Positions 10,534 through 24,039 of a stretch of DNA of 51,447 bases are shown piece after piece. The first letter of the stretch is position 1. The number at the start of each line of letters is the position of its first letter. Origin of the DNA: Acephala macrosclerotiorum (taxonomy: Eukaryota > Ascomycota > Leotiomycetes > Helotiales > Mollisiaceae); assembly GCA_014904845.1 (NCBI GenBank), contig MU119522.1, positions 4,965 through 56,411 of the forward strand, read 5' to 3'. The position numbers and the translations under genes are program-made. A model generated the notes under the pieces. It was not told the DNA's origin. It searched no databases and saw only the letters and a program-made list of their open reading frames with translations.

Positions 10534-12636
10534 CCTGGTATTAAAACAAGAGCGACAGTCTGTTTCTACCCGGGAGTATTCTGGCAAAGCAAAGCAAAAC
10601 ATGAGAAGCTATGACGTCCAGGCAGCGTGGAATGGCAAGAAACAAGCGCGGTTGTATTGCAAGATGCTGTGGTTAGAAAACGAAAAGTTGTTGCTTTCCT
10701 TTGCTTTGCTTTGCTTTGCATGCAGGAGGCGACTCGAGGGTCGGGATGCGCGCGCAATCTGGAACAAATTCACGTCGGCACCTCGAGAGCACGTGCCATG
10801 CACGATATGATATCTTATCGGGCGGCTAAGAATTTAATGCCTTGGCGCCATCCCACGATTCCTCCGACCTCCGACCTCCGACCCCCAACTTCACCTCCCC
10901 CTCCCCACGACGACTCAACATCTTTGAACCATTTCAACCTCGCGCATTTGTTACAAGTGAGGCTTTCCTCAAATCTTGCTTCCAGGCACAGGCTTACACC
11001 TTTTCCATACTGCGAGGTTCAAAACGCTAGCTGATTTTAGGCTTGTTAGATCCGAGCCATTCTCTCTTATTGCTGGATCGAGGATGTTATGTTTCTGGTG
11101 TTTGACGACCATAGCCGAGATCGCTGTTGCCAGCTCATGATCACCCTTTCGCTGAACGAGAGCCGAGGATCATTGCGGTTTCAAACCCGAGCATCTGATT
11201 CTATATTTATACACCCATGAGTTGCGTTTGTATCGTCGTCCTTTCGTTGTCTGGCATGGTGGGCCTCGTAGCGATTACTCGTACTCCGATGTGACCATGT
11301 TCATTCCTTACTCGTACATCGATAGGAGTTCAAGGATGAAATTATTTCAGAGTCAATCTCAAGAACGGTACATTCGGCAGGCCACTTTTCTACATTGCAA
11401 ATCAGCCACTTATCCAGCAACACGTCCAGTCCTCCCTCTACTTCGGATGTTTAGACTATGACCTTAGCATGTTGAAAGTCCCTGAATTGGCGGGCCAATG
11501 GTGGTAATCGGGATTGTGTCAGTGCGAATCCACTGATCCATCCACAGATACAGATGAATGAAAGAGGACGGCCTTATTCAGAATTCTCGAGAGGGCGGAC
11601 CTCATCTGATGCCAGCGGACTGTAAATGATGAGTGGAAAAGAATGGGTCAAGCTATATATATAGTAGGAGCGCTAAAAGCTGGTGCAAATATAGTCCAGA
11701 GCCGGTATGCCCCATTCTGACTTGGCATAGTGATGGGACATGCCCCAGGAGTATTCCAGGAAATATACCTCGCGCCGCAGGAAAGGATAATCTCCCCGAG
11801 CTAGTGTTAGCACATCGAATATGCATATGCCCTGCGGGACCATGATACTCGCGTGACTGCATGTAGTTCAAGGTCTTCGCTTTCTGCTCAAGTGGTCCGA
11901 GAAGGGCTGCGGTGCTGTCAGAATATGGAAATAGTCACGAGACAAGAGAAATGAAGAACGAGGAAGTATGACACCCGGGTTGCTGCAACCGAGGGTGAGA
12001 ACAACAAACAAGACGAGACTGAGTATCGACACCAGCAATTATCTGTGTCTCTAAGAAGATGTGTTCTCGGAACAACAGCAAGACGCAGACATTGCTCCTC
12101 ATGTGTTGTGTCGTCGTTAGAATACCCCAAGCAAGGTGAGAGCTCGAGGTGGTGTTGCTCCGCACTAGCGAGACGCCTCATAGGTAGGTTCAATTCCGTC
12201 CTCAGAATCTCTCCTTCCTTTCCATATTCCCATGCCAAATACACCAACTCTTCGCGCCCTCTCCCCAAACCTCCAATACCGTGTCAAAAGCCATATGGCC
12301 CTTCGATAATCGACTGGACATTTACTCTACTGAGCTCAAACCTCCCACACGCCTTCCTCGCACCCAGTAATTTCATAGCCTCGTTCAACCGCTGGACGTT
12401 GTCTGGTGTTGGTCCATGTCCTGGGTGCACCGAGAGTATTTCAGCGCGAATTTTCCTTCGAATAGTTCACACGATCCTTGTTTAACAGGTTTCGCTCAGT
12501 TTAAACGCTGATGGGTCGAAGCCTTGCCTCCGACGTTCGATAGCCTCGTACACCAGTGCTTGTCGCCCATTCCATCAGCGACAAGCACTCCAACTCCGCA
12601 CACAACCTTGGACATCTGCGAACGATTTCCATCGCC
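10534..12636. other. Divergent promoter region between the helicase and SNT2
   Basis: About 2.1 kb separate the two divergent starts. Seen in it: a GCAAA run at 10582-10600 and a CTTTG run at 10693-10719 that are inverted relative to each other; a CTCCGAC triplication near 10863-10884; and a pyrimidine-rich stretch to about 10905. A minus-strand open segment at 12284-12466 has coding-like composition (see findings) but no complete gene model. Other open frames here look accidental. A long 5' leader for SNT2 is possible. Confidence 0.5.
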
Positions 12637-15600
12637 ATGACCAGAGATGCTTCCGGTCGATCGAGCGCTGCGGGCTCAACCCATCCTTCTCCGCGGGAGT
12701 ATTTGGAGGAGCCTCCAGCGCAGGGGAGTGAGCAGTCTGTCGCCGAGGCCGGTCTCGTCACCCTCGATTCGAACAAGCCATCGGATACGAAGGAATTGGA
12801 GACGCGAGCGCCAGAATCGCAACCTATGACAAAGTCCGATTCATCTTCTTCGAATCCGTCTGCAAGGGATGCGACGGCGGGTGGCACAGGCGGTGCTGTT
12901 TATGGTACAAGGTCTCGCAACAGGACTGGAGCTTCACGGCCGAACTACGCGGAGGACAAGGAGATAGATATGGAATTGGAAGTTGCACCGCCTGCCAATC
13001 ATGGCAATGCGCGCAAGACGAAGGCAGCCGAGTCAGCAGCCACCGCCGAAGCTGGGCGATCGATACCTACAAGCCGCAAGGGTCAGGGAGCTGAAGCAGA
13101 ACAAAGTATTCCAGTCCAAAATCACTACAAGGAGCCGATTCCAGGAACATCCACCTTTTCAGCGAATCCAGCGGCGACGACAATTCCCCATCACGCGGCG
13201 AAGAAGAGGAAAACGGTAAACCAATCTACGACCACCCAGCACCAGCCTCAGGTACCTTTTCCTAATTTGGGCACTCACACTGTGACTCGTGGAGCTAGCA
13301 TGGCTGTGTATGTAAACGGCGGTATTCAAGATTCCAATATGATGACATTCGACAACTGCCAGGGGCGGCCAACAGGCAAAACTCTCGTGGCCGACGATGG
13401 AACAGTTCTCGAGCCCAATGGTAAGTCTGAGATTCTCTTAGTACGCGTTACTTACATTTTTCTGATACTGACAAATTGTCAGATCACGTATATCTTGTCT
13501 GCGAACCCCCAGGGGAACCATATTACTTGGGCCGGATCATGGAATTTCTCCACATCAACAATGATCCCACCCAACCAATTGATGCTCTGCGACTCAATTG
13601 GTACTATCGTCCAAAGGACATCGGTCGCAAAGTCAATGACACGCGTCAAGTCTTTGCATCTATGCATTCTGACATTAGTCCGCTCACAGCTCTTAGAGGA
13701 AAATGTGAGATCAAGCACAAAAGTGAAGTTGATAAGTTGGATGAACTTAGGAAAACCAAGAACTGCTTTTGGTATGAAAAGCTCTATGACCGTTACATTC
13801 ACAGGTTTTACGATGTCATTCCCACGAGCCAGGTCATAAACGTTCCTACCGAGGTCAAGAAAGTCCTCGATGAGAGATGGAGATTCATCATCGTCGAACC
13901 AGGACGTGGCAAAGAATTGACTAGCGCTGTGAAGTCTTGCAAGAGATGCATTAAATACTGCGCAAGGCTTGTGGTCTCCACCCAATTGTATAGAATCATG
14001 GCTAACACTCTCGAAGTAATGACTCTGTGGACTGTGCTGTTTGTCACAATACGTATCATATGAGCTGCGTTAATCCACCATTGCTGAAGAAACCATCTCG
14101 CGGGTTTGCGTGGGCGTGCGGACCATGTAGTAAAGCTCAAGAGAAACGGCTTGAAGCTCGAAATACGCCCAATGTCGGCGACATTGAAGATGAGGAGTAT
14201 AACGAGGAAGAAGATACGCAATCTGGAGCGGTCGACAGTGCCCTTCAAACCACTGCACCAAGCCCCGCAGTATCGAGTGAAGTCGATACATTGCAATCGG
14301 GTACACATGAGCAGATCCACCAAGCAAGTCTGTGGTTGTTCAGGTATCTAGGCATTCATTGCAAGGTCGAAGATGCCCTAGACTATGATGATAGAATTTA
14401 TCCCAGAGCGAGTTCACGACTGGGGCCCCGACATCAAGCCAACGTTCCAGCATGGCCCGGCAGACCGGTGGAGTACGTGAAGCCGGCTGAGATCAAGAGG
14501 AAGTATGTCAAAGGAGGAGGCCATAAGAAGGACACGAAATTGTCCAAGGACACCGTCGCTGCTTTGGAGGCAGATAAGATTGCCCGTGAACAACGTCCGA
14601 AGTGGGTCATGGACGAACCTCCAGGTTACGTACACCGAGGAGAGGACTATGAACCTGGTGATGCGAATAGTACTTCTCAGCTACTGTACAAATTCCCAGA
14701 GGCCAACGAGGTCTCGCGTGAAGGGGTTGATGGCTCTGATCCTAAACCCCTCGACGAATCGGAGCGAGAACAACTCATCTTCAGCTACATGGCATACGTA
14801 GGGGAACACCTCCAGAAAGCCCTAGGGCTCCCTCCCCTTTCAACCAATCTGCTTGATGTGGCGTTGGAAACTCTGCGGGCTCACAATTACGACGCTAAAA
14901 AGGCGATAGATGCATTAACCAAGCTTGAAAAATCAGTTTTCAAAGAGCCCGAACTCAGCGGCCCTGAGATAAAGAAATTTGAGGAGGGTGTCAAGAAATT
15001 TGGCTCCGAATGGTACAATATCAAGAAGCATGTGAAAACTATGAAGGCTGCCGATGTCGTCAGATACTACTACACCTGGAAGAAGACTGCCAGGGGCAAG
15101 GAGGTTTGGGGCAACTATTCCGGTCGCAAGGGTAAGAAAGAGGCCAAAAGAGCAGAACCAACGGCTGGCAAACTCCAAGATGATGTTGCCGATGAACACG
15201 ATGATTCTGCTTTCGACAACGATAAAGCAGATATCAAGAAAAGGCGTTTCCAGTGCAAATTTTGCGGCACCAAAGAATCCCGTCAATGGAGGAGAGCTCC
15301 GAATACACCTGCAGGTACGATGATCCCAGAAAACCCTGGAGGCAAAATCACTGGGAAGGACAAGGGACCGGAAGTTATGGTCGCATTATGTCGGCGATGC
15401 GCGGAGCTTTGGCGTCGCTATGCAATACAATGGGAAGACATAGAGCAAGTCGCTAAGCAGGTTGCTCAAGCTGGAGGACGGGCATGGAAAAGGAAGATCG
15501 ATGAAGAAGTTCTCAAAGAACTCACTGCGGCTAACGAGGTCAACAACCTACCCCTCAATATGCCTCCAATGGCGCCGGTATCTGCAAATGGAACTCCTGC

Positions 15601-17958
15601 ACCCCAGGCGGGCCTTGCACCTTCCTCCGAGCCTCCTCGGAAGAAACTCAAAGGATCATCGGAGAGAGAGTTGACTGATCCGGGCATCGAACCTAGCGTA
15701 GCCTCGACACCAACGCAAAAGAAGAAATTAGTGCCTGAAAAACCAGCACTACCTCCTCCCCCACCCGAACCGCCAAAACCCAAGCAGTTACCGTGCGCAA
15801 TTTGTGGTGAAATGGAGCCCATGGGCGACCAACACCTGTGCTGCAAGGAGTGTCGACTGACTGTCCATCGCAATTGCTATGGAGTTGTTGGAGAACATCG
15901 AAGCCCTAGCAAATGGACGTGCGACATGTGCTCGAACGACAAAAACCCTCAGGTGTCCATTGTGAGTGGACTCGTTTTTCTATCCCAACTTTTACTAACC
16001 ACTTCTAGCAATACGAATGCAAACTCTGCCCGATCAAGTACACAGAACAGGATTTTGTTGAACCGCCTAAAATCTCGCACAAGAAGAAAACCGAGAAGGA
16101 CCGCGAACGCGATAGAGTAGAACGAGAAAATGCCCAAAAGGTTGCCGACTTTTTCCGGAAGAAACAAGAGGAGGCGAACAAACCCCTCAACCCAAGAGAG
16201 CCTTTGAAGCGCACTGCAAATAACAACTGGATTCATGTCACCTGCGCAATTTTCACACCTGAAGTCAAATTTGGCAACGGCAAGGCACTAGAACCGTCTG
16301 AGGGTATAGGCTCCATCCCGACAGCGAGATGGCAGGAGACGTGCAAGGTCTGCAAGAAACAAGAGGGTGCTTGTGTCAGCTGTCATTCATGCCATGTTTC
16401 AGGTAAGATCTGCCCATTTCCGTCGATAAGGTCTCTCTAAAAAGAAATTCTAGTCCATGTCGAGTGCGCACATCAAGCAGGCTATATTCTCGGCTTCGAT
16501 ATAACACCCGTGAAAGGTTCACGCCGAGATCAATTCAACATCGTCAGCATCGCCGGAGAAGTTGGCACTATGACTGCAGCGATCTGGTGCAAAGAACATG
16601 TGCCAACGAAGACCATTATACATCAAATGCACGACGCAGTAGATGACGAGAGCGGCATGAATGCATTACAACTCTACGTTCAAAACTTCAAACAAGCAGA
16701 TTTGGGCTTGACCGGTACCGTTCGTAAAGCAACCCTGGTCAGTCAGTCCACGAAAGTCGTCAACCCTGCTCCAGCTGTTCCCGCCCCAAACCGACGTGCC
16801 TCGACCACTGCCAATGGCACCGCCGGACGTGGTTCGGTCTCGCATGTCAAGCCAGAGGAGGTATCCGCAGAGGCTTTTGCTACATCGCAAGCAGGATCTC
16901 TGAGAATTTGTGTCACCTGCGATGTCGACATAAGCCCAAAGTGGTGGCCATTCCCTCCAACTCCTCCAGAAGAACTTGCTGTGGCCTCGCTGGATACCCC
17001 GAGCATCGTCAACGATCATGCTCACTCGAATGGTCTCCCTCTCACAAATGGTCACCATGTAACCCAGGATTCGAGTGAAGAGACCAATGGTGCTCATATA
17101 GCGCTCGCAGCCGCTGCTCTGCATCAGAACCCGCCAAAGCCAGCACCTGTACCCACAGAATTCCAATGCCATCAATGTCATTGGAAAAAGAGAGAGAAAA
17201 AAGAACCAACCCCACCTCCGCCTCCTCCCCAAGAAGCTTCCAGGCCACCAATCCCCACCCCTCTGCCAGCACCTGCTGTTCTACCACCACGTGAATCGGA
17301 GGTCGCCCCGCCGCCTCCTGGCCCTGTTCAATACCAGTGGCCCAACCCTCCTGCCCCACCGCCTCCGAGTTATGCTACGAATGGTCCGTCAAATGGTCCT
17401 TCTTACGGCTGGCGACAATCACCTGTCTCTCAGAGTGTGCCTCTTGTCAATCAGCTAAATGGAAACCACTCGCCTCGTGTCAGTCCTGTGTCAGTTCAGA
17501 GTCTGGGTGGCCAGCCCCAGATGCGGCACTCCAACCATGGTCATGGTCATAGCTTACCCCATTCTCCGCATCAGAATGGCCATCTACCCCAGATGACAAA
17601 CGGCTATCCTCCATCCCCGCATCATAATCTGGGTTCTCCAGCCCTCCATATGCAGAATGGCTCGTATGTCTCGTATGCTTCAACAAGACCACAGCCTCAG
17701 CATCTAACTAATGGTGGCCCTCCACCCCGGGCACCGGAACACCCATTCTCCCACAACAGCGGCCCGATGCACCCTCGTGCATCGTATGGGCCTCCCCCCC
17801 CTGGGCCCCCTCAAAACAGTCCTCCGACGCTCCGTGATGGCCATCTACAAGGCAGGGACCATAACAACCCTCAAGCCAACAACAACTCCAGGCCAAATGA
17901 CGGTCGGGTAAACGGAGGAGCTAGCGCAAGTCCATCGTTGCGAAATCTTCTCTCATAA
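12637..17958 (+). CDS. SNT2: SNT2-type chromatin regulator (BAH-PHD-ELM2-SANT-PHD/ePHD)
   Basis: Five exons (12637-13420, 13483-13966, 14017-15961, 16009-16402, 16454-17958) sum to exactly 1704 codons. Domains: a low-complexity N-terminus; BAH (~240-400, HVYLVCEPPGEPYYLGRIMEF...LNWYYRPKD); PHD1 (~410-455, CKRC...DCAVCHNTYHMSC...CGPC); ELM2-like (RLGPRHQANVPAW, ~557); SANT (~736-785, WYNIKKHVKTMKAADVVRYYYTWK); a GATA-like finger (~834-905, CKFCGTKESRQWRRAP...LCRRCAELWRRYA); PHD2 (~1014-1065); an extended PHD (~1072-1225); and a Pro/His/Asn-rich tail. This order is that of Snt2, which in yeast works with Ecm5 and the Rpd3 deacetylase in stress-responsive transcription. The second intron (13967-14016, branch GGCTAAC) has a non-GT donor, AG|GCTTGT, needed to keep PHD1 in frame. 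An in-frame ATG at 12556 would add 27 residues; 12637 is preferred. Confidence 0.93.
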
Positions 17959-18251
17959 AATTAAATCAAGTGTATTTTACTCTTCTTGTCCTCTTATGCA
18001 TGTATGAGATGGGAAAACATCACGGGCTGGCAAAACACTTCAAAGGAGTTTCTTGAAGCGCGGCGTTCAGATGGGGGAGGAGTAGGTCACTGGATGTAAG
18101 ACTAGATCATACTTGGTCATGAAACATAGATGCTCCCATATTCGGGGCTCAAAAATAGATTAAATCTATTACACAACTGCGCTTCATAATTTGATCCATG
18201 CCCTAGTATTCTTGTTAAGTTCGGGTTAGTTGGTGACAGGCTCTTCGAGTC

Positions 18252-19402
18252 TTACCAGTAGACCTTCCAACTAGAGACGCCCCTCAAACTCTTGCATACT
18301 CCTTGGCTACGTAGATTGTCGACTGCGACGTCTGCGTGCGAGAGTTGTTCTGGGCCAAAGTGCAGGGTGTGTTCTCGAAACAACTTCAATGCAACGGCTT
18401 TTGCGAGTCCTTTGCCTCGATATCCCTCCTCACAACGCAGCGACGTCAATGATCCGTCAGGTCCTAGACATTATCAGCCAGCTATTAGTGCCTTCCCCAT
18501 GTTGCCATGGTACTTACCCAGGAAGCCCCATACGATGGGCTCGTTGTTAGATGTGATGGCTACGCTGGGTAAGAGGGTCATAGTCCTCCTGTTTTAATCG
18601 GTGAGTAGGGATTAAGGAAGGACAAGGAAGATAAGTACTTTTCTAGGGATAGCTGTTCACGATAGCACAAGTGGGATATCAGATCTCTTGATCTCGCCGT
18701 AGCTGAGAGACCCATCTACGAGTGGCTTCTCTGGGGTAGGTCTTCTGTTTTAAAGATGAACTTGAAATGAGGTTCTGTCTCTTGTTTTATTCTTTGCTGG
18801 CTTTGAAGGAAGAAGAGTATCTTCTCGTGCAGGGTTCTGATCAGGAGGACCCTGGTTATTGAACGGGATAGGCTTGAGATGGCGAATGATTCTTCGAGTG
18901 AAGAGAGGTGCGAGAGTACAGACAGTATTTGACACTCGCAAGTTGATTGGATGGAGGAGGATTGGTGGAGAGGACTTTCGTAGGATGAATACAACCAACA
19001 TTCTGTCTCTGGGCCTCTGGAGAAGTCTAGATAGGCAATCGTGAATGCCTCTCGAGTGAAATACGGAGAGAACCTGTCTATCGTCAGTGTTGATGTTCAT
19101 GACTTCGAAGGATTGTCAATTTGAAGTCAACTTCTACCACCTCTCGCCGGATATCGAGATTTGGATCCCAGTGGCTATCATCAAACAAAGCCGAGGCAGA
19201 GCTTAAACGCGTTTTGAAAAGATCCTGGGCCAGAGAGAGTACTAGAACAAGAATGCTTCCTTACATGAGAATGCAGCGTCCTGCCTCCAGGGAAGTTCAT
19301 AAATTGCAATCGACGTAAAAGTGGAAGAGAGTAGGGGAGATCGCCTATGAGTGCCTTGGAAACCTCTTCCAGTACCTCTCCGACTGTATCTAAGATGTTC
19401 AT
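18252..19402 (-). pseudogene. GNAT-family acetyltransferase gene, probably decayed
   Basis: Pieces of one GNAT-like protein occur in order on the minus strand but in different frames. They are an N-terminus (ATG 19402) with LPYSLPLLRRLQF; FTREAFTIAYLDFSRGPETE (~19060-19000); RVLLIRTLHEKILFFL then FKFIFKTEDLP; DGSLSYGEIKRSDIPLVLS; LLPSVAITSNNEPIVWGFLG (exon 18588-18518); and acetyl-CoA-binding GYRGKGLAKAVALKLF (exon 18463-18252, intron 18464-18517). Reading is broken by a frame change at the C4 run 18733-18736, and by a TGA at 18657-18659 directly before TAIPR, where this family usually has Arg (CGA to TGA fits). An intron at 18589-18660 with a poor GTGAAC donor could skip that stop but would also skip TAIPR. 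Substrate is unknown. Sequencing errors or misread introns are the alternative. Confidence 0.6.
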
Positions 19403-19844
19403 CACAACTCGCTATCTGGTCCTCTAACCCGCCTATTAGGAAATGCCAGGGGAAACAAAAGATTAAAGCTCCGCAAAATGGGGCGTAAAATTCCAGTGGA
19501 ATTGAGGAAGAATTTGTGATTTCAAGACGTGATGAATCGGCGCTCTCTTATTCTTCCGCCGCGCTCGGAGCGGGGTCACATGTGACTCCTGCCTAGCACA
19601 TGCTGCTTACGAGAGGCACTCTTGTGAAGACAGCAGAAGATTATATCGCCCAGAAAGGCTCATTTGAAATTTCAAAGGTCAGGTCAATTTATAGTAGCAG
19701 GATTTTTTTCTTTTTGCTCGGGGACTGAGATTAAAAGGCGAAATGCTTATTTCACGAGGCTCGCCAAGCTTAGGGAGCTCGCTTCAAAAGTCTCTTACTT
19801 GAAATTGACTGGGGAACGGAAACTCAACACTTGTACGAAGTAAA
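19403..19844. other. Intergenic up to the RIP border
   Basis: Normal-composition sequence without a recognisable gene. Composition changes abruptly at about 19845, where the AT-rich block begins. Confidence 0.6.
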
Positions 19845-20828
19845 GTTTTAAAATTTTACGAATATTATTTACGAACTTTTAATAGTTTTTATATTATTTA
19901 CAAAGCTAAAATTGAATTAAAATAGTAATATTTAAAGTTTTAACGCTAAAAATTAAAGTTTTATTATTTTAAATTATTAATTTAATTAAATAATTATTTA
20001 ATAATTTATTAATAAATTTTAATTTAATAATAATAAGTTTAACTTTTTTAAATATGATTAGATCGATTAAAAAATTATTATCGAATTTATTAATTAGTTT
20101 AAATTCAATAATAAATTTAACGTTTAAAATATTTAAAAAATTTAAAATTATATAAATTATTTAAAATCGTTTAAATTAATTAAAATATATAAATTTAAAA
20201 TATTAATTTTTTAAGTGAAAAATATTAAAACTTTCGATTATATATATATATTTTTTCAATATATTTTTAATTATAATTTATTATTAAATACGTTATTTTT
20301 TTTATAAATAAAAAAATATTATAAATAAAAAATATTATATATTAATTATTTTATTAAATTTAAACTTTTAAAAATAATACGATTTAAATTGTTTTTAAAT
20401 TAATAAATAAACGTTTTATAAAAAAAATATATATATTAAAATTTTTAAAAATTTAATTAAATTAATATTTTAAATTTTTATTTTAAATTTTATATTAATA
20501 TATTTTAATATGTATTTAATAAAATTAATTAAAGTTTTTAAAATAATATTTTATAATATAAAAGATTTTATATATTAAATTTTAAATTATTTAATTTTAA
20601 AAAAATTATATATTATATATTTATAAATTTTAAAAAAATTAATCGTTTAAAATTCGTTTAAAATATTTAAAAAAAAAAAAAAAAAAATTTAATAAATTTA
20701 ATAAATAACGTTTTAAATTAAAATTAATTATTAATAAATTTTAATTTAATTTAAAATTCGATAATAATTAAATTAATATATTATTTTTTATTTAATTTAA
20801 TTTAAAATATCATTTATTGAATTTATTA

Positions 20829-21945
20829 AAATATATTTTTATTTCGTTTCTCGATTAAATAATATTTAATACGATTCGTATTTCGCGAATATATTTTTAT
20901 TTTCTTTTGTTTTTATACTTATTACGTTTATTTTATACTCGATCGAAAATAGTTATTAATTTAAATTTATTTTAAATTTATTTAACGATTCAAATTTAAA
21001 ATTAAAAATTTTTAATTTAAGTATTTTATAAATATTTAAAATTGAAATAATTTTTATTAATACGAAAAAAATAATTCGTTTAAAAAAACGTTTTTTTAAA
21101 ATCGAATAAACGAATAAACTAATAAATTAATAAATTAATAAATTAATTAAAATTTTAAATAAAAACGAATTTTTAATAAAATTTTATATTAAAAAAACTT
21201 TTTTTAAAATTTTTATTTTTTATATTGAATTTTTACGATTAATTCAATTAATTTTAAATAATTATTGAAATTATATTGATTAAAAAAATTATTTTAAAAA
21301 TTATTTTTACGATTTACAATTTTTTAAATTTATATTACGATATTATTAATCGTATTTCTTTAATGTAAATTTTATCGAACGATAAAAACTTTTTAATAAA
21401 TATAAATTGCAATTTATAATATTTCGTAATTTTTATTTAAATTTCGTAATAATTATTAATTCAAATAAATTGTAATTAAAAATATAAATAATTTAAATAT
21501 AAATTCAATTTATAAATTAATTATAATAAATTTGTTACATTTATAAATAAGCAAATAAAATCGTAAAATTATTAAAATTTTAATATTTTTAAATTCGATT
21601 ATATAATAATTTTAATTGTTTAAAATATTTAAAAAAAAAAAAAAATTTAAATTCGTTTAAATTAATTATTTTATAAAAATTAAATATAGTATTTTTTACG
21701 TTTATATTTTATATATTTTAATTTAATTTATTTTGTAAAAATTATTATAAAAAATAAAATATATTAAAAAATTATTAAAAATTATTTTTAAATCGTAATA
21801 TTTTATTTTTAAACTCGAAAATCAAAACGAGTTCTCGATTATTAATAAATAATATAAAGAAATAATCACGAAATTTAAAAGTTTTTTATGAATAAAAATC
21901 GTTTTTTTATTTTATTTTACGTCGTATTAAACAATTATAATTAAA
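20829..21945 (+). repeat. Long direct repeat, copy 1 (empty site)
   Basis: This segment matches 24040-25275 in the same orientation over about 1.1 kb. It begins with a common 'ttaaataatatttaatacgatt' module and ends with 'aaaaatcgttttt'. Differences are mostly transitions plus short indels. At 21473-21477 a single TAATT marks the position where copy 2 carries a 208-bp insertion. Confidence 0.8.
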
Positions 21946-24039
21946 TTAAAATTATTTAACTAAATTGATTAAATAATAATTTATTTTTTTTAAATATTTT
22001 AAATAATTTAAATAATTTTAAACGATTTTTAAATAAAAAATAATTTAATAAAATATAATATTTTTAATAATAAATTTTTAATTAATTTAATTATATTTAA
22101 AAAATTAAATTTATTAAATAATAAATTATTAAAAAAAAAAATTATAATATTAATATATTAATTTTATTAAATAATTTAATTAAATATACAAAATATATTA
22201 ATAAATTTCAATTTAATAATAATAAATTTAATTTTATTAAATATAATTAAATCGATTAAAAATTTATTATTAAAATTATTAAATTAATTTAAATTAAAAT
22301 ATATAAATTTAAAATATTAAAAAAAAAATTTATTAATCGTTTTATTAAAAAATACGTATATTAATAACGTTATTAATAAACTAATAATAATTTAATTGAT
22401 TATTAACGTTATCGATTATTTTAATTTAATATTAATAATATTAATTTAAAATTTAAAATTTATAAAATTTAAAATTTATAAAATTTATTTAATTTATTAT
22501 AAATTTTTTAAATAAATTTATCGAGTATATATTAAAATATTAAATTATAAAATCAAAAATTATAAGAATTTTAATATTTTTTATTAAAATTTAAATATAA
22601 ATTAATAATTGCATTTTATTCGATTAATTATTAAAAATATCGAAATAATAAATAAAATTAAAAATTAAAAATATTAATATTATTTAAAATTTAATCGTAA
22701 AATCGATCGATTTAAATAAAATTAATACGCGTAAAAATATCGATTTAATATACGAGTAATTATATTACTCGATATTTAAAAATTAAACGATTTAATTAAT
22801 TAAATATAATTATATAAAAATTGCATAAAAATCACGTATAATTATTTATAATCGTCGAAAATTTAAAATTTTAATATTTTTATAAATCGAAATTTATTTA
22901 CTAATTAATTATTAATTAATAATCGGTTTTTTTAATTGGACGCCAAAGATTTAAATATATAATTATTACGTAATACGCGTTATTAATAAATTGTTAATAC
23001 TATTAATAAACGATTAATATATAATAATTTTTTCTAATAAAAATATTAAAATTCTCGATTATATATATATATTTTTAATATTATAATTAATTATTAAATA
23101 TTTTATTTTATTCGATTATATATATAAAATATATTATACGTTAATTATTTTATTAAATTTAAATTTTTAAAAATAATACGATTTAAAATATTTTTAAATT
23201 AATAAATAAAAATTTTATAAAATAAAATATATATCGAAAATTTTTAAAATTAAAAATATTAAAAAAAAAATCGAAATTTTAATTAAATTTATATTTAAAT
23301 TTTAATTAAATTTATATTTAAATTTATATTAATATATTTTAATAAAAAATATTAAAAATTTTATATTTCAATTTTAAATCGATATATTTTAATACGCGTT
23401 TAATAAAATTAATTAAAATTTTTAAAATAAAATTTTATAATATAAAAAATTTTATATATAAAAATTTAAATAATTTAATTTTAATATATTTAAAATATTT
23501 AAAACGTTTAAAAAAATAAATTATAATTTAATTAATTTAATTAAACGATTTTAATTTAATTATAATTTAATAAATTTAATAAATAATATTTTAAATTAAA
23601 ATTAAATTAAATAAAAAATAATATATTAATTCGATTATTAATAAATTTTCGATTAAATTATAATTTATTAATATAAATTTCATTTTTATTTTTATTTTTA
23701 TTTTTTTTAAAAAAAATTAATATATTATATTTATAAAAAATAATATTAAAAAAATTAATTATAAAAATTTATATAAAATAAAAAATAATATATTTAAAAT
23801 ATATATATTATTTTAAATTAAAAAATTAAAAAATTTTTTTATTAAATTTATTAAATTAATTTAAATTAAAATAATAAATTTTACGTTTAAAATATTTAAA
23901 TTAATTAAAATATATAAATTTAAAATATTAATTTTTTAAATAAAAAATATTAAAATTTTTTAATTATATACGTATATTTTTAATATTATAATTAATTATT
24001 AAATTTTTTATTTTATTTTATTCGATTATATATATAAAA

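Noticed and set aside
7173..10602. Full POLQ/Mus308 (helicase plus polymerase)
   Set aside because: The gene ends at 7173 with an acidic tail, and no A-family polymerase motifs occur downstream.
15466..15873. Antisense frame with a Gly-rich stretch across SNT2
   Set aside because: It mirrors the Pro-rich coding sequence of SNT2 on the other strand; a shadow frame.
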